This document shows positions 22,735 through 32,838 of a stretch of DNA of 64,000 nt, one piece after another. The notes beneath the pieces were generated by a model that was not told the origin of the DNA, ran no database searches, and was given only the letters and a program-made list of their open reading frames with translations. The stretch is taken from the NCBI RefSeq assembly GCF_021726475.1, contig NZ_JAKJRU010000003.1:248001-312000 (forward strand). The letters run 5' to 3'. The position numbers and the translations under genes are program-made. Source of the DNA: Pseudomonas oligotrophica. Its GTDB lineage: Bacteria; Pseudomonadota; Gammaproteobacteria; Pseudomonadales; Pseudomonadaceae. How positions within the stretch are numbered: the stretch's first letter is position 1; the number at the start of each line of letters is the position of its first letter.

Positions 22735-23130
22735 TTACTGCAGGCCGCGCATGCTTTCTTCGCGCAGGTCCTCGACACCCTGGCGGGCCTCGTCGACGGC
22801 CTTCTGCGCCTTGGCGGCGCGCGCCTTGCGCTCGGCGACCCGGGCATCCCACTCGGCCTGCTCGGCCAGCTTGCGCGCCTCGTCGAATTCCTCCTTCTGC
22901 ATGGCCAACTCGGCCTGTCGCCACTTCTGCTGCGCGGCGCGCATTTCCACCGGGGCGTACTCGGTGCCGCCGGCACTGACCGCCTCGCGTACCGCCGACT
23001 CGGTCACGGCGAACTGCTCCTTCGGCGGGTTGCCGGCGCAGGCGGCCAGCAGCAGCCCACCCAGGGCGACGGCGGCCAGCTTGGGTAGCTGGAAACGGGA
23101 TACGGAACTCTCGACGCGGGTTGTCTTCAT
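22735..23130 (-). CDS. DUF4398 lipoprotein
   Basis: A 131-aa lipoprotein (lipobox LAAC, Cys31) followed by a long charged alpha-helical region (about 45-131) likely to form a coiled coil, the DUF4398 pattern. It is the first gene of a pair with the OmpA-type LptF, whose N-terminal half it resembles. This suggests the two helical regions interact at the outer membrane. The basic N-terminus before the hydrophobic stretch is longer than usual (about 17 residues). Confidence 0.8.
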   Translation of the reverse strand: MKTTRVESSVSRFQLPKLAAVALGGLLLAACAGNPPKEQFAVTESAVREAVSAGGTEYAPVEMRAAQQKWRQAELAMQKEEFDEARKLAEQAEWDARVAERKARAAKAQKAVDEARQGVEDLREESMRGLQ

Positions 23131-23319
23131 TGGTCAGCCTCCAGGGGGAATTGCCTGACAAAAAGTGCTTGCACGGCGTCGCTACGCGGTTTCGATCAGC
23201 GCATGCCGAGGCCGGACATAATTTTGTGAAAGCAGCGCGCGCCGATCGTTCAGTCCGAACGGCGGCGCCCGCACCTTGCGATGCAGGCAGGGGAGGGCCG
23301 TGCTAGAGCGTTGCGCCGC

Positions 23320-23658
23320 TCAGGAGGCAGAGTCTTCCTGCAGCAGGCGCTGCAGGTGCATGCGCGAAAGTTCGAGGAAGCGCGGCGTCGGGCCGACGTC
23401 CTCGTAGATCGGGTCGCCTTGTTCGTCGGTGGCGATCACCTGCGGGCCGGCCACGTAGGGCAGGCTGCTCTCGACCGCCTCCAGCGCGGCGCCGACCAAC
23501 TCGCCGAGCAGCATCTCGGTGCTGCGCTTGGGATACATCTGCGCCAGCGCCGCCAGGCGTGCCGCGCTTTCCACGTCCAGGGCGATGCTGTAGCGCGTCG
23601 AGGTCAGGGTGCCGCGGGCTTCGCGTTCCCAGGTGCTGACGAGTTCGGAGATCTTCAT
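23320..23658 (-). CDS. Small conserved Pseudomonas protein, unknown
   Basis: A 112-aa acidic cytoplasmic protein starting MKISELVSTWERE. It contains SIALDVESAARLAALAQMYPKRSTEMLL, which looks like a ribbon-helix-helix-style segment, and a DEQGDPIYEDVGPTPRFLELS tail. Homologues upstream of ppc are often labelled pili tip component or pilin assembly protein, but nothing here supports that. ATG 23658 follows GAGG-type sequence (AGGAGCC). It is divergent from ppc. Confidence 0.75.
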   Translation of the reverse strand: MKISELVSTWEREARGTLTSTRYSIALDVESAARLAALAQMYPKRSTEMLLGELVGAALEAVESSLPYVAGPQVIATDEQGDPIYEDVGPTPRFLELSRMHLQRLLQEDSAS

Positions 23659-23814
23659 GGTGGCTCCTCTGGCCTGCGGGAAATGCCGTGCCGGGCAGGC
23701 TTGCCAGAGGCTGCGCATGCTGGGCACTCTGAATGGAGTCTATGTTCAGCGTAGCCCGGCCAGGGGCTTTTCACAGCGCGACCGGCCCCGCCGGCCGGCT
23801 TCCAGGAGACGACG

Positions 23815-26451
23815 ATGGCAACGATCGATGTACGACTGCGCGAAACCGTGCACCTGCTCGGCGAACTGCTCGGCCGGACCATCCGCGACCAGCACGGCGA
23901 TGACTTCCTGGACAAGATCGAGCGCATCCGCAAGGGTGCCAAGGCCGCGCGCCAGGGCTCCAGCGAGGGCGCCCAGCAGCTGGCCGAAACCCTCGACAGC
24001 CTGGACGAGGCCGAGCTGCTGCCGATGACGCGCGCCTTCAACCAGTTCCTCAACCTGGCCAACATCGCCGAGCAGTACCACCGCGTGCGTCGCCGCCAGG
24101 CCGGCGAGCCGCAGCCGTTCGAGGCCTCGGTGCTGCCCGACCTGCTGGGCCGGCTGAAGGCGGCCGGCCATGGCGACGAGTTCCTCGCCCGGCAGGTCGG
24201 TCGGCTGGAGGTCGAGCTGGTGCTCACCGCGCATCCGACCGAGGTGTCGCGGCGCACGCTGATCCAGAAATACGACGCCATCGCCGCCGAACTGGCGGCC
24301 CGCGATCACACCGACCTGACCGCCGCCGAGCTGGCCCGCAGCGAGCTGCGCCTGCAGCGGCTGATCGCCGAGGTCTGGCACACCGAGGAGATTCGGCGCA
24401 ACCGGCCGACCCCGGTGGAGGAGGCCAAGTGGGGCTTCGCCGCCATCGAGAATTCGCTCTGGCAGGCGCTGCCCAACGTGCTGCGCCAGGTCGACGCGGC
24501 GCTGTGCCAGGCCACCGGCCAGCACCTGCCGCTGGAGGCCGCACCGATCCGCTTCGCCTCGTGGATGGGCGGCGATCGCGACGGCAACCCCAACGTCACC
24601 GCCCAGGTCACTCGCGAGGTCCTGCTGCTGGCGCGCTCGATGGCGGCCGAGCTGTACCTGCGCGATGTCGAGAACCTGATCACCGCCCTGTCGATGCAGG
24701 CGGCCAGCGACGAACTGCTGGCGCAGAGCGGCGAGAGCGCCGAGCCCTACCGCGTGCTGCTCAAGCGGCTGCGCCAGCGGCTGATCGCCACCCGCGACTG
24801 GGCCGCCAGCGCCACCGGCCAGGACCAGCGCCCGCCGGCGGCGGTACTGCACGACGCCGCGGAGCTGCGCAAGCCGCTGGAGCTCTGCTACCGCTCGCTG
24901 CATGCCTGCGGCATGGGCGTGATCGCCGAAGGCGCGCTGCTCGACTGCCTGCGTCGGATCGGGGCCTTCGGCCTGTCGCTGGTGCGCCTGGACATCCGCC
25001 AGGATGCCGCGCGGCATGCCGCGGCGCTGGCCGAGATCACCGAATACCTCTGCCTGGGCCGCTACGACGAGTGGGACGAGGAGCAGCGCCTGGCCTTCCT
25101 GCTGCAGGAACTCGACAGCCGGCGCCCGCTGCTGCCGTGCAACTTCCGCCCCAGCGCGGAGACCGCCGAGGTGCTGGATACCTGCCGGGTGGTCGCCGAG
25201 GCGCCGGCGGCTTCGCTGGGTTCCTACGTGATCTCCATGGCGCGCTGCGCCTCGGATGTGCTGGCCGTGCAGCTGCTGCTCAAGGAGGCCGGGCTCGAGC
25301 GCGCGATGCGCGTGGTACCGCTGTTCGAGACGCTGGACGACCTCAACCACGCGGCGCCGGTGATCGACCGCCTGCTCGGCCTGCACGGCTACCGCTGCCG
25401 GCTGCACGGGCCGCAGGAGGTGATGATCGGCTACTCCGACTCGGCCAAGGACGCCGGCACGACCGCTGCCGCCTGGGCGCAGTACCGCGCGCAGGAGGAG
25501 CTGGTGGAGGTCTGCCGCCGGCACGCGGTCGAGCTGCTGCTGTTCCATGGCCGCGGCGGCACCGTCGGCCGGGGCGGCGGCCCGGCGCATGCGGCGATCC
25601 TGTCGCAGCCGCCGGGCTCGGTGGCCGGGCGCTTCCGCACCACCGAGCAGGGCGAGATGATCCGTTTCAAGTTCGGTCTGCCGGACATCGCCGAGCAGAA
25701 CCTCAACCTCTACCTGGCGGCAGTGCTGGAGGCGACCCTGCTGCCACCGCCGCTGCCGCGCGACGATTGGCGCGAGCTGATGGAACGGCTGGCCGCGGAC
25801 GGCGTGCAGGCCTACCGCGAGGTAGTGCGCGACCACCCGCAGTTCGTGCCCTATTTCCGCCAGGCGACCCCCGAAGGCGAACTGGGCCGACTGCCGCTGG
25901 GCAGCCGGCCGGCCAAGCGCCGCGAGGGTGGCGTCGAGAGCCTGCGCGCGATTCCCTGGATCTTCGCCTGGACCCAGACGCGCCTGATGCTGCCCGCTTG
26001 GCTCGGCTGGGAAAGTGCGCTGGGCAAGGCCCTGGCCGGCGGCGAGGGCGAGCGGCTGCAGACCATGCGCCGCGAGTGGCCGTTCTTCACCACCCGCATC
26101 GACATGCTGGAGATGGTGCTGGCCAAGGCCGACGCCGAGATCGCCCAGCGCTACGACGAGCATCTGGTCGAGGACGGGCTGCGCCCGCTGGGCGCGCATC
26201 TGCGTGACCTATTGTCGCAGGTGGTCGGTTCGGTCCTGCAGCTGACCGGCCAGTCCGAACTGCTCGACCACAGCCCCGAGACCCAGGAAGCCTTCAGCCT
26301 GCGCAACACCTATCTCGATCCGTTGCACCTGATGCAGATCGAGCTGCTCGGCCGCTCGCGGCAGCAGCAGAAGCCGCCGGAAAGCCCGCTGGAACAGGCC
26401 CTGCTGGTCAGCGTCGCGGGGATCGCGGCGGGGCTGCGCAACACCGGCTGA
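23815..26451 (+). CDS. ppc: Phosphoenolpyruvate carboxylase
   Basis: Makes oxaloacetate from PEP and bicarbonate, the main anaplerotic reaction. The 878-aa protein has the first catalytic histidine motif [22 protein letters not shown], and the second active-site motif [14 protein letters not shown]. The arginine-rich [10 protein letters not shown] segment and the conserved C-terminal NTG are also present. ATG 23815 has CAGGAG nine bases upstream. It is a complete single-gene unit between a divergent small gene and adk. Confidence 0.97.
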   Translation: MATIDVRLRETVHLLGELLGRTIRDQHGDDFLDKIERIRKGAKAARQGSSEGAQQLAETLDSLDEAELLPMTRAFNQFLNLANIAEQYHRVRRRQAGEPQPFEASVLPDLLGRLKAAGHGDEFLARQVGRLEVELVLTAHPTEVSRRTLIQKYDAIAAELAARDHTDLTAAELARSELRLQRLIAEVWHTEEIRRNRPTPVEEAKWGFAAIENSLWQALPNVLRQVDAALCQATGQHLPLEAAPIRFASWMGGDRDGNPNVTAQVTREVLLLARSMAAELYLRDVENLITALSMQAASDELLAQSGESAEPYRVLLKRLRQRLIATRDWAASATGQDQRPPAAVLHDAAELRKPLELCYRSLHACGMGVIAEGALLDCLRRIGAFGLSLVRLDIRQDAARHAAALAEITEYLCLGRYDEWDEEQRLAFLLQELDSRRPLLPCNFRPSAETAEVLDTCRVVAEAPAASLGSYVISMARCASDVLAVQLLLKEAGLERAMRVVPLFETLDDLNHAAPVIDRLLGLHGYRCRLHGPQEVMIGYSDSAKDAGTTAAAWAQYRAQEELVEVCRRHAVELLLFHGRGGTVGRGGGPAHAAILSQPPGSVAGRFRTTEQGEMIRFKFGLPDIAEQNLNLYLAAVLEATLLPPPLPRDDWRELMERLAADGVQAYREVVRDHPQFVPYFRQATPEGELGRLPLGSRPAKRREGGVESLRAIPWIFAWTQTRLMLPAWLGWESALGKALAGGEGERLQTMRREWPFFTTRIDMLEMVLAKADAEIAQRYDEHLVEDGLRPLGAHLRDLLSQVVGSVLQLTGQSELLDHSPETQEAFSLRNTYLDPLHLMQIELLGRSRQQQKPPESPLEQALLVSVAGIAAGLRNTG

Positions 26452-26557
26452 GCAGGCCTGTGGGCGGCCCGCACGGCAGCCCCAGGCTGGCGCAACGCCT
26501 GCACGGGGGCGCGATCACGCTGCCAAGGTGGGCGAAACGCGGCCATTTTGTGACCGC

Positions 26558-26586
26558 TTGTGCCGTTTGGGTGCGCTGTGTATCGT
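26558..26586 (+). promoter_or_regulatory. Predicted adk promoter
   Basis: TTGTGC (26558-26563), a 17-base spacer and TATCGT (26581-26586), about 100 bases before the adk ATG. Confidence 0.45.
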
Positions 26587-26665
26587 GTTCAACCTTTTGT
26601 CGCATAGCGGCACACCGGACTCTTTGATTCGCCAGCCAACGCTGCTGGCGAGACGCCTTTCGTAA

Positions 26666-27331
<666 letters not shown>

Positions 27332-27353
27332 GCGCACCCCCTGGTAGCCCCGG

Positions 27354-27382
27354 ACGGCCCGCTTGCGGGCCGTTCTGCTTTT
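27354..27382 (+). terminator. Terminator of adk
   Basis: A perfect 9-bp stem (ACGGCCCGC / GCGGGCCGT) with a TT loop, followed by TCTGCTTTT. Confidence 0.8.
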
Positions 27383-27458
27383 CGCCCGCCGGGCTCCTTG
27401 CCGCGCCGGGCTCTGGGGTACAATCGCCGCCCCTTCGACCGACCCGGACACATTGCCG

Positions 27459-28136
27459 ATGCCCACGCTGCTGGCCCTGGATACCGCCACCGAAGCCTGC
27501 TCCGTCGCCCTGCTGCACGACGGCCAGCTGTTGAGCCGCTATGAGGTGATCCCGCGCCTGCATGCCCAGCGCCTGCTGCCGATGGTCCGCGAGCTGCTCG
27601 ACGAAGCGGGTATCGCAGCCAGCGCGCTGGATGCCATCGCCTTCGGCCGCGGGCCGGGCGCCTTCACCGGCGTGCGTATCGCCATCGGCGTGGTCCAGGG
27701 CCTGGCGTTCGCCCTGCAGCGGCCGGTGCTGCCGGTCTCCGACCTGGCCTGCATCGCCCAGCGCGCCTGGCGCGAGCGCGGCGTGCGGCAGGTCGCCGTG
27801 GCCATCGATGCACGCATGGACGAGGTCTACTGGGGCTGCTATCGCGAGCAGGACGGCGAGATGCGCCTGGCCGGCCTTGAGGCGGTGCTGCCGCCCGAGG
27901 CGGTGGCCCTGCCGCGCGACGCGGCGGACGCCTGGTTCGGCGCGGGTACCGGCTGGGCCTATGCCGGGCGCCTGCCGGTGGCGGTCGAGGCGCATGATGC
28001 GACCCTGTTGCCGCATGCCGAGGACCTGCTGCGCCTGGCGACCTTCGCCTGGACGCGCGGCGAGGCGGTCGAGGCCGAGCAGGCGCAGCCGGTGTACCTG
28101 CGCGACAACGTCGCCACGCCGAAGGCGCACGCATGA
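27459..28136 (+). CDS. tsaB: tRNA t6A37 threonylcarbamoyladenosine biosynthesis protein TsaB
   Basis: A 225-aa ASKHA-fold scaffold partner of TsaD in making t6A37 on ANN-decoding tRNAs. The sequence starts MPTLLALDTATEACSVAL, then has FGRGPGAFTGVRIAIGVVQGLA, and ends in YLRDNVA, the family hallmark. It lacks the metal-binding His motif of TsaD, as expected. ATG 27459 was chosen by family alignment from memory; TACAAT at 27419-27424 may be a -10. It lies after the adk terminator. Confidence 0.94.
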   Translation: MPTLLALDTATEACSVALLHDGQLLSRYEVIPRLHAQRLLPMVRELLDEAGIAASALDAIAFGRGPGAFTGVRIAIGVVQGLAFALQRPVLPVSDLACIAQRAWRERGVRQVAVAIDARMDEVYWGCYREQDGEMRLAGLEAVLPPEAVALPRDAADAWFGAGTGWAYAGRLPVAVEAHDATLLPHAEDLLRLATFAWTRGEAVEAEQAQPVYLRDNVATPKAHA

Positions 28137-28199
28137 GCGCTGCCATTGTCAGACTGACGGGCGCCCAGTAGAGTCGCCCGGCCTTTCCCACCAGGTTGC

Positions 28200-28547
28200 A
28201 TGATGCGCATCAACGGCCTTCCGATTCCCGCCTATCCGCTGGAGCGCCCCGCCCGCCCGGGCAGCGCGGTCACGCCCTATGGCGAGAGCCGGCAGGCGGC
28301 GCAGCGGCTGCGCGAGGCCGAGGCGGGCACCAGCCGCAACGACAGCCAGCGCCCCGCCCGTGAAAGCACGCGCAGCGAGCCGGTGGCCCTGGCCGGCGAG
28401 CTCTACCGGCCGATCCGCTACGAGGCGGCAGCCGAGCGCCCGCTGTCCAGCCGGGCGGCGCAGGCGCTGGCCAGCTACAACCTGACCGCCAGCTTTGCCG
28501 TCGACCCCGACGCTGCCGAGGTGCTTGGCCTCGATCTCTACGCCTGA
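28200..28547 (+). CDS. Conserved small Pseudomonas protein, unknown
   Basis: A 115-aa protein rich in Arg, Ala, Glu and Pro in its first 70 residues, probably disordered, with a more ordered C-terminal stretch (SSRAAQALASYNLTASF and AEVLGLDLYA). There is no signal or membrane segment. ATG 28200 and ATG 28203 overlap in different frames; only 28200 opens this frame. Its position between tsaB and a DUF72 gene is conserved in Pseudomonas as I remember it. Confidence 0.65.
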   Translation: MMRINGLPIPAYPLERPARPGSAVTPYGESRQAAQRLREAEAGTSRNDSQRPARESTRSEPVALAGELYRPIRYEAAAERPLSSRAAQALASYNLTASFAVDPDAAEVLGLDLYA

Positions 28548-28562
28548 GGCGGGCCGACGCCG

Positions 28563-29432
28563 GTGAGCCTTCCCTATTTCCTCGGTTGCCCGGGCTGGAA
28601 CGAGCCGGCCTGGCGCGGTTCGCTGTACGCACCGGGGCTTGCGGCAGGTGAGTTCCTGGCGCGCTACTGCGAGGTGTTCAACAGCGTCGAGGGCAACACC
28701 ACCCTCTATGCCTGGCCGTCCGCCGACAAGGTCAGCCGCTGGGCGAGCCGGATGCCGGCAGGCTTTCGCTTCTGCGCCAAGTTCCCGCGCGAGATCAGCC
28801 AGGCTGCCGACCTGCGCGAGGCCCTGCTGCTGGCCGGCGAGTTCCGCGAGCTGTTGCGGCCGCTGGGGCCGCGCGTGACGCCGTTCTGGCTGCAGTTGCC
28901 GGCCAGCTTCGGCCCGCGCCGCCTGGCCGAGCTGGCCACTTTCATCGAGGTGCTGGATGTGCAACTGGCGGTGGAAGTGCGCCATCCGGCGTTCTTCGCC
29001 CGCGGCGAGGAGGAGCGCGCGTTGAACCGACTGCTTCGCGACCGTGCGGTGGAGCGCATCTGCCTGGACGCGCGGGCGCTGTTCAGCTGCAGCTCGACGG
29101 CACCCGCCGTGCTCCACGCGCAGGGCAAGAAGCCGCGCCTGCCGGTGCGCCCGACCGCCTTCAGCCGGGCGCCGCAGCTGCGCTTCATCGGCCATCCCGA
29201 GTTGCCGGCCAACGACCGCTTCCTGGCGCCCTGGCTGGACAAGCTGGCCGGCTGGATCGAGCAGGGGCTGACCCCGCACGTCTACCTGCACACCCCGGAC
29301 AACCATCGCGCACCCGAATTGGCGTATCGCTTCCACAGCCTGCTGGGCGAACGCCTGCCGGGGCTGCCGGCGTTGCCGGCATGGGCCGAGCCGCCGCAAC
29401 TGTCGCTGCTGGCCAGCGCTCACGTCTTGTAA
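28563..29432 (+). CDS. DUF72 domain protein (YecE family)
   Basis: A 289-aa TIM-barrel-like protein of the DUF72 family, function unknown. Typical are the opening FLGCPGWNEPAWRGSLY, the EVFNSVEGNTTLYAWP motif and FCAKFPREISQ. The start is GTG at 28563, 15 bases after the previous stop, preceded by a weak ribosome site. It forms a likely run with the upstream small gene and the extensin-like gene. Confidence 0.85.
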   Translation: MSLPYFLGCPGWNEPAWRGSLYAPGLAAGEFLARYCEVFNSVEGNTTLYAWPSADKVSRWASRMPAGFRFCAKFPREISQAADLREALLLAGEFRELLRPLGPRVTPFWLQLPASFGPRRLAELATFIEVLDVQLAVEVRHPAFFARGEEERALNRLLRDRAVERICLDARALFSCSSTAPAVLHAQGKKPRLPVRPTAFSRAPQLRFIGHPELPANDRFLAPWLDKLAGWIEQGLTPHVYLHTPDNHRAPELAYRFHSLLGERLPGLPALPAWAEPPQLSLLASAHVL

Positions 29433-29475
29433 CGACGCCGGGCAAACTTGCCGCGGCCGGCGTTGCCAACAGCAC

Positions 29476-30168
29476 ATGAGCCTTGGTCGCCTGTTCCTCG
29501 TCCTGCTGCTGCTCGCCGCCGGTTTCGTCCTGGCGGTGCGCGAAGGGCATGTCGACATTCCGCCGCGCTGGAACCCCTGGACACCGCTGGACCTGCGCGA
29601 GTCGCCGAACCTGCTGACCTCGTTCAAGCTGCGTCGCCTGCAGCAGGATCGCGGCCTGTGCGAGCAGGCCCTGGCCAGCGCCGAACTGCGCTACAAGGCG
29701 GTCCCGGACAGCACGCCGCAGCCGGGCTGCCCGGTGCAGAACGCGGTGCGCGTGCAGCAGGGCGAGGTGCGCTTCAACGGCGCCTTCCTCGCCACCTGTC
29801 CGCTGGCGGCGGCCTATGCGCTGTTCGAGCGCCATGGCCTGCAGCCGGCGGCGCAGGCGGTGTTCGGCCAGCCGGTGGTGCAGGTCGAGCACTTCGGCAG
29901 CTTCGCCTGCCGCAACATCGCCCGCAGCAACCGGCGCAGCCAGCATGCCAGCGCCAATGCGCTGGACCTGGCCGGCTTCCGCCTGGCCGACGGCACGCGC
30001 ATCACCGTGGCGCGCGACTGGCAGGGCGAGGGTGACAAGGCGCGCTTCCTGCGCCAGGTGCACGACGCGGCGTGCAAGGCCTTCCGCGTCACCCTGGGGC
30101 CGGAGTACAACGCCGCCCATCACGACCACCTGCATGTCGACATGGGCGGTTTCGGCCTCTGTCGCTAG
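29476..30168 (+). CDS. Extensin-like C-terminal domain protein, envelope
   Basis: A 230-aa protein with an N-terminal hydrophobic anchor or signal (about 4-20). The bacterial extensin-like domain follows, a relative of LAS zinc peptidases. Putative zinc ligands lie in QHASANALDLAGF (His and Asp) and HHDHLHVDMG. Conserved cysteines (CEQAL, GCPV, ATCPL, FACRNIAR, GLCR) suggest periplasmic disulfides. A peptidoglycan or peptide hydrolase role is inferred from the fold, not shown. Confidence 0.8.
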   Translation: MSLGRLFLVLLLLAAGFVLAVREGHVDIPPRWNPWTPLDLRESPNLLTSFKLRRLQQDRGLCEQALASAELRYKAVPDSTPQPGCPVQNAVRVQQGEVRFNGAFLATCPLAAAYALFERHGLQPAAQAVFGQPVVQVEHFGSFACRNIARSNRRSQHASANALDLAGFRLADGTRITVARDWQGEGDKARFLRQVHDAACKAFRVTLGPEYNAAHHDHLHVDMGGFGLCR

Positions 30169-30222
30169 GCGCCTGGTGGCTCTGGCACAATGCGCGGCCC
30201 GCCAGCCAGGTCTGCCTGTCCC

Positions 30223-30990
30223 ATGTCCGTGAAGATCCGCATCGAACCGCTCGCCCCGTCGTTCCGTGAAGCGGCGGCCGCCTGGGCGGCACGGCTCGGC
30301 CTGCCGCTGGAGCTGGCCGAGGCCGAGTTCGCCCTGCAGCTGGGCGACCAGGGCCTGCAGTTGCAGTTGCTCGAGGACCTGGCACCGGGGCCGGTACGGG
30401 TGGACTTCCTCGAAGGCGCGGCTGCGCACCGCCGGCAGTTCGGCGGCGGCAGCGGGCAGATGATCGCCAAGGCGGTGGGCGTGCAGCCGGGCGTGCGCCC
30501 GCAGGTGCTCGATGCCACCGCCGGGCTGGGGCGCGATGCCTTCGTGCTGGCCACCCTGGGCTGCCCGGTGACGCTGATCGAACGCCAGCCGATCATCGCC
30601 GCGCTGCTGGAGGACGGCCTGCTGCGTGCGGCGGGCGATGCCGAAGTCGCGCCCATCGTCGCGCGCATGCGCCTGCTGCAGGGCGACGCCATCGCGCTGA
30701 TGGGCGCCTGGGGCGAGGCGCCGCCGCAGGTGATCTATCTCGATCCGATGTTCCCGCACCGCGACAAGAGCGCGCTGGTGAAGAAGGAGATGCGCCTGTT
30801 CCGCCCCTTCGTCGGCGACGACCTGGATGCGCCGGCACTGCTGGCGGCGGCGCTGCAGCTCGCCAGCCACCGCGTGGTGGTCAAGCGCCCGCGCAAGGCG
30901 CCGGTCATCGAGGGGGCCAGGCCGGCCTACAGCCTGGAAGGCAAGTCCAGCCGCTACGACATCTATCCGAAGAAGAAGCTCGGCAGCTGA
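30223..30990 (+). CDS. rsmJ: 16S rRNA (guanine(1516)-N(2))-methyltransferase
   Basis: A 255-aa SAM-dependent methyltransferase of the YhiQ/RsmJ family. It shows the SAM motif [14 protein letters not shown] (about residues 95-108), the LDPMFPHR catalytic-type motif, RQFGGGSGQ upstream, and the KGKS-like tail in [18 protein letters not shown] 30223 gives the family length. It converges with mexL 9 bp away. Confidence 0.92.
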   Translation: MSVKIRIEPLAPSFREAAAAWAARLGLPLELAEAEFALQLGDQGLQLQLLEDLAPGPVRVDFLEGAAAHRRQFGGGSGQMIAKAVGVQPGVRPQVLDATAGLGRDAFVLATLGCPVTLIERQPIIAALLEDGLLRAAGDAEVAPIVARMRLLQGDAIALMGAWGEAPPQVIYLDPMFPHRDKSALVKKEMRLFRPFVGDDLDAPALLAAALQLASHRVVVKRPRKAPVIEGARPAYSLEGKSSRYDIYPKKKLGS

Positions 30991-30999
30991 GCGCCGGCC

Positions 31000-31635
31000 T
31001 CAGGCCGGCTGCGTCGCGCGCAGGAAGAAGGCCACGGCATCGGCCACCTGGCGCTGCGCGCAGGCTTCGTCCACCGCCTCGTCGCGGCCGATCAGCAGGC
31101 GGAAGTGCAGGCCGCCCTTGATCAGCGCGCAGAAGTGCTCGGCCGTGCGCAGCGCGTCCGGTGCGTGCAGCCGGCCCTCGGCATGGGCCTGGGCGAACAG
31201 CCGTTCCAGGTCGTCGAGCAGCTGCTGCGGGCCGGCGTCGTAGAACATCCGCACCAGCTGCGGGTTGTGCGCCGCCAGCGCCACCATCACCCGGTGCAGG
31301 CCGAGCGATTCCGGGCTGTTGACCAGTGACTGGAAGGCCTGGCCGATCTCCAGCAGCACCGCGGCGATGGGCCGGCCGTCGAGCTGGAACAGCCGGCGCG
31401 GCAGGCGAGTCTCGCAGGTGCTCTTCACCGCGGCGCAGAACAGCGCCTCCTTGTCCTTGAAATGACTGTACAGCGTGAGCTTGGAGACGCCCGCCTCGGC
31501 GGCGATGGCGTCCATGCTGCTGCCTTCGTAGCCGTTGCCGAGAAACAGCAGGCGTGCCGCGTTGAGGATGGCCTCGCGCTTGGCGGGGTCCTTCGGTCGG
31601 CCGGGGCCGGAAGCAGGGGAATGCTGGTCGATCAT
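31000..31635 (-). CDS. mexL: TetR-family repressor of mexJK
   Basis: A 211-aa TetR regulator with an N-terminal helix-turn-helix (ILNAARLLFLGNGYEGSSMDAIAAEAGVSKLTLYSHF in part, about residues 25-60). It is transcribed divergently from the mexJK efflux operon and matches MexL in size and position, so it should repress both promoters in the 96-bp shared region. ATG 31635 was chosen because it gives the MexL length; extending upstream would cross the operator. Confidence 0.9.
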   Translation of the reverse strand: MIDQHSPASGPGRPKDPAKREAILNAARLLFLGNGYEGSSMDAIAAEAGVSKLTLYSHFKDKEALFCAAVKSTCETRLPRRLFQLDGRPIAAVLLEIGQAFQSLVNSPESLGLHRVMVALAAHNPQLVRMFYDAGPQQLLDDLERLFAQAHAEGRLHAPDALRTAEHFCALIKGGLHFRLLIGRDEAVDEACAQRQVADAVAFFLRATQPA

Positions 31636-31646
31636 GGCGGTTTTTA

Positions 31647-31697
31647 ATACTGGACTGGTCGGTACGGCATTTTTACTATACCGGCCAGTATAAGTAT
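31647..31697. promoter_or_regulatory. Palindromic MexL-type operator between mexL and mexJ
   Basis: A near-perfect palindrome TATACCGGCCAGTATA (31677-31692) and an inverted partner ACTGGTCGGTA (31654-31664), which matches the complement of TACCGGCCAGT at 31679-31689 with one mismatch. TATAAG at 31689-31694 may be the mexJ -10, and TATAGT on the minus strand (31675-31680) the mexL -10, so both promoters overlap the operator. Confidence 0.7.
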
Positions 31698-31731
31698 TCC
31701 CGCCGCCTCCGCGACAGAGCGAGATCCCACC

Positions 31732-32832
31732 GTGCGCCATCCTGTCCTGCCTTTCGTTTCGATTTTCGTCCTCGCCCTGTCGCTGGCCGCCTGTGGCAAC
31801 GGCGAGCCGGTGGCGCAGCCGCCACGCCCGGTGATGGTGGTGCAGCCGCAGCCGGCGGCCGAAGCCAGCGAGCACTATCCGGGCGAGGTGCATGCGCGCT
31901 ACGAGCCGGAACTGGCGTTCCGCATCGGCGGCAAGGTGGTCGAGCGGCTGGTCGAGGCCGGCGATCGGGTGCGCAAGGATCAGCCGCTGGCGCGCCTCGA
32001 CCCGCAGGACGTACGCCTGCAGCTCGAGGGTATGCGCGCGCAGCTATCGGCCGCCGAGGCCAACCTGCGCGTGGCCAAGGCCGAGTACGACCGCTACAGG
32101 GCGCTGCAGGCGCGCCAGCTGGTCAGCCAGTCGCAGTTCGACAGCGCCGACAATGCCTACCGCGCCGCTGCGGCGCGGCTCAAGCAGGCGCGCGCCGAGT
32201 ACGACGTGGCCAGCAACCAGGTCGACTATGCGGTGCTGCGGGCCAGCAGCGACGGTGTCATCGCCCGCCGCAGCATCGAGGTCGGGCAGGTGGTGGCCGC
32301 CGGGCAGCCGGCCTTCGTGCTGGCGGCCGACGGCGAGCGCGAGGTAGCCATCAGCCTGCCGGAGCAGCTGTTCGAACGCTATCGCATCGGCCAGCAGGTA
32401 GAAGTCGAACTCTGGTCGCAGCCGGGACGGAGTTTCCCCGGGCGCATCCGCGAGCTGTCGCCGGCCGCCGATCCCACCTCGCGCACCTACTCGGCGCGGG
32501 TCGCCTTCGAGCAGGCCGAGGTGCCTGCCGAGCTGGGCCAGAGCGCCCGCGTGAGCATTGCCCTGCAGGACAGCGTGCCGCTGGCGGTGCCGCTGTCGGC
32601 GCTGACCGCCGAGCAGGGCCGGGCGTTCGTCTGGCGGCTGACCGCCGACAACCGCGTGGAGCGCGCGCCGGTGCGTACCGGCGCCTTCGGCGAGCGCCTG
32701 GTGCCGGTGCTCGAGGGACTCGAGGCGGATGACTGGGTCGTGCTGGCCGGCGTGCAGCTGCTCGAGGAGGGCCAGGAAGTCCGCCCGGTGGACCGCAACA
32801 ACCGCCCCGTCGAACCGGGCCGCCAGGAGTAA
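31732..32832 (+). CDS. mexJ: RND efflux membrane fusion protein MexJ
   Basis: A 366-aa periplasmic adaptor lipoprotein (lipobox LAAC, Cys21) with lipoyl halves around EPELAFRIGGKVVERLVEAGDRV, a helical hairpin (about 95-150), a beta-barrel and a membrane-proximal domain. It links MexK to an outer-membrane channel. The start is GTG 31732; no nearby ATG gives a complete signal. It sits 6 bp before mexK and downstream of the MexL operator. No outer-membrane factor gene is present, so OprM or a similar channel must be supplied from elsewhere. Confidence 0.93.
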   Translation: MRHPVLPFVSIFVLALSLAACGNGEPVAQPPRPVMVVQPQPAAEASEHYPGEVHARYEPELAFRIGGKVVERLVEAGDRVRKDQPLARLDPQDVRLQLEGMRAQLSAAEANLRVAKAEYDRYRALQARQLVSQSQFDSADNAYRAAAARLKQARAEYDVASNQVDYAVLRASSDGVIARRSIEVGQVVAAGQPAFVLAADGEREVAISLPEQLFERYRIGQQVEVELWSQPGRSFPGRIRELSPAADPTSRTYSARVAFEQAEVPAELGQSARVSIALQDSVPLAVPLSALTAEQGRAFVWRLTADNRVERAPVRTGAFGERLVPVLEGLEADDWVVLAGVQLLEEGQEVRPVDRNNRPVEPGRQE

Positions 32833-32838
32833 GCCGCG

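Noticed and set aside
23131..23319. AlgU-type promoter upstream of the lptF pair
   Set aside because: The best match I could find on the minus strand departs from GAACTT-N16-TCTGA at several key bases.
31000..31893. Long MexL form starting at 31893
   Set aside because: It would cross the operator and the mexJ start; the 211-aa form matches MexL.
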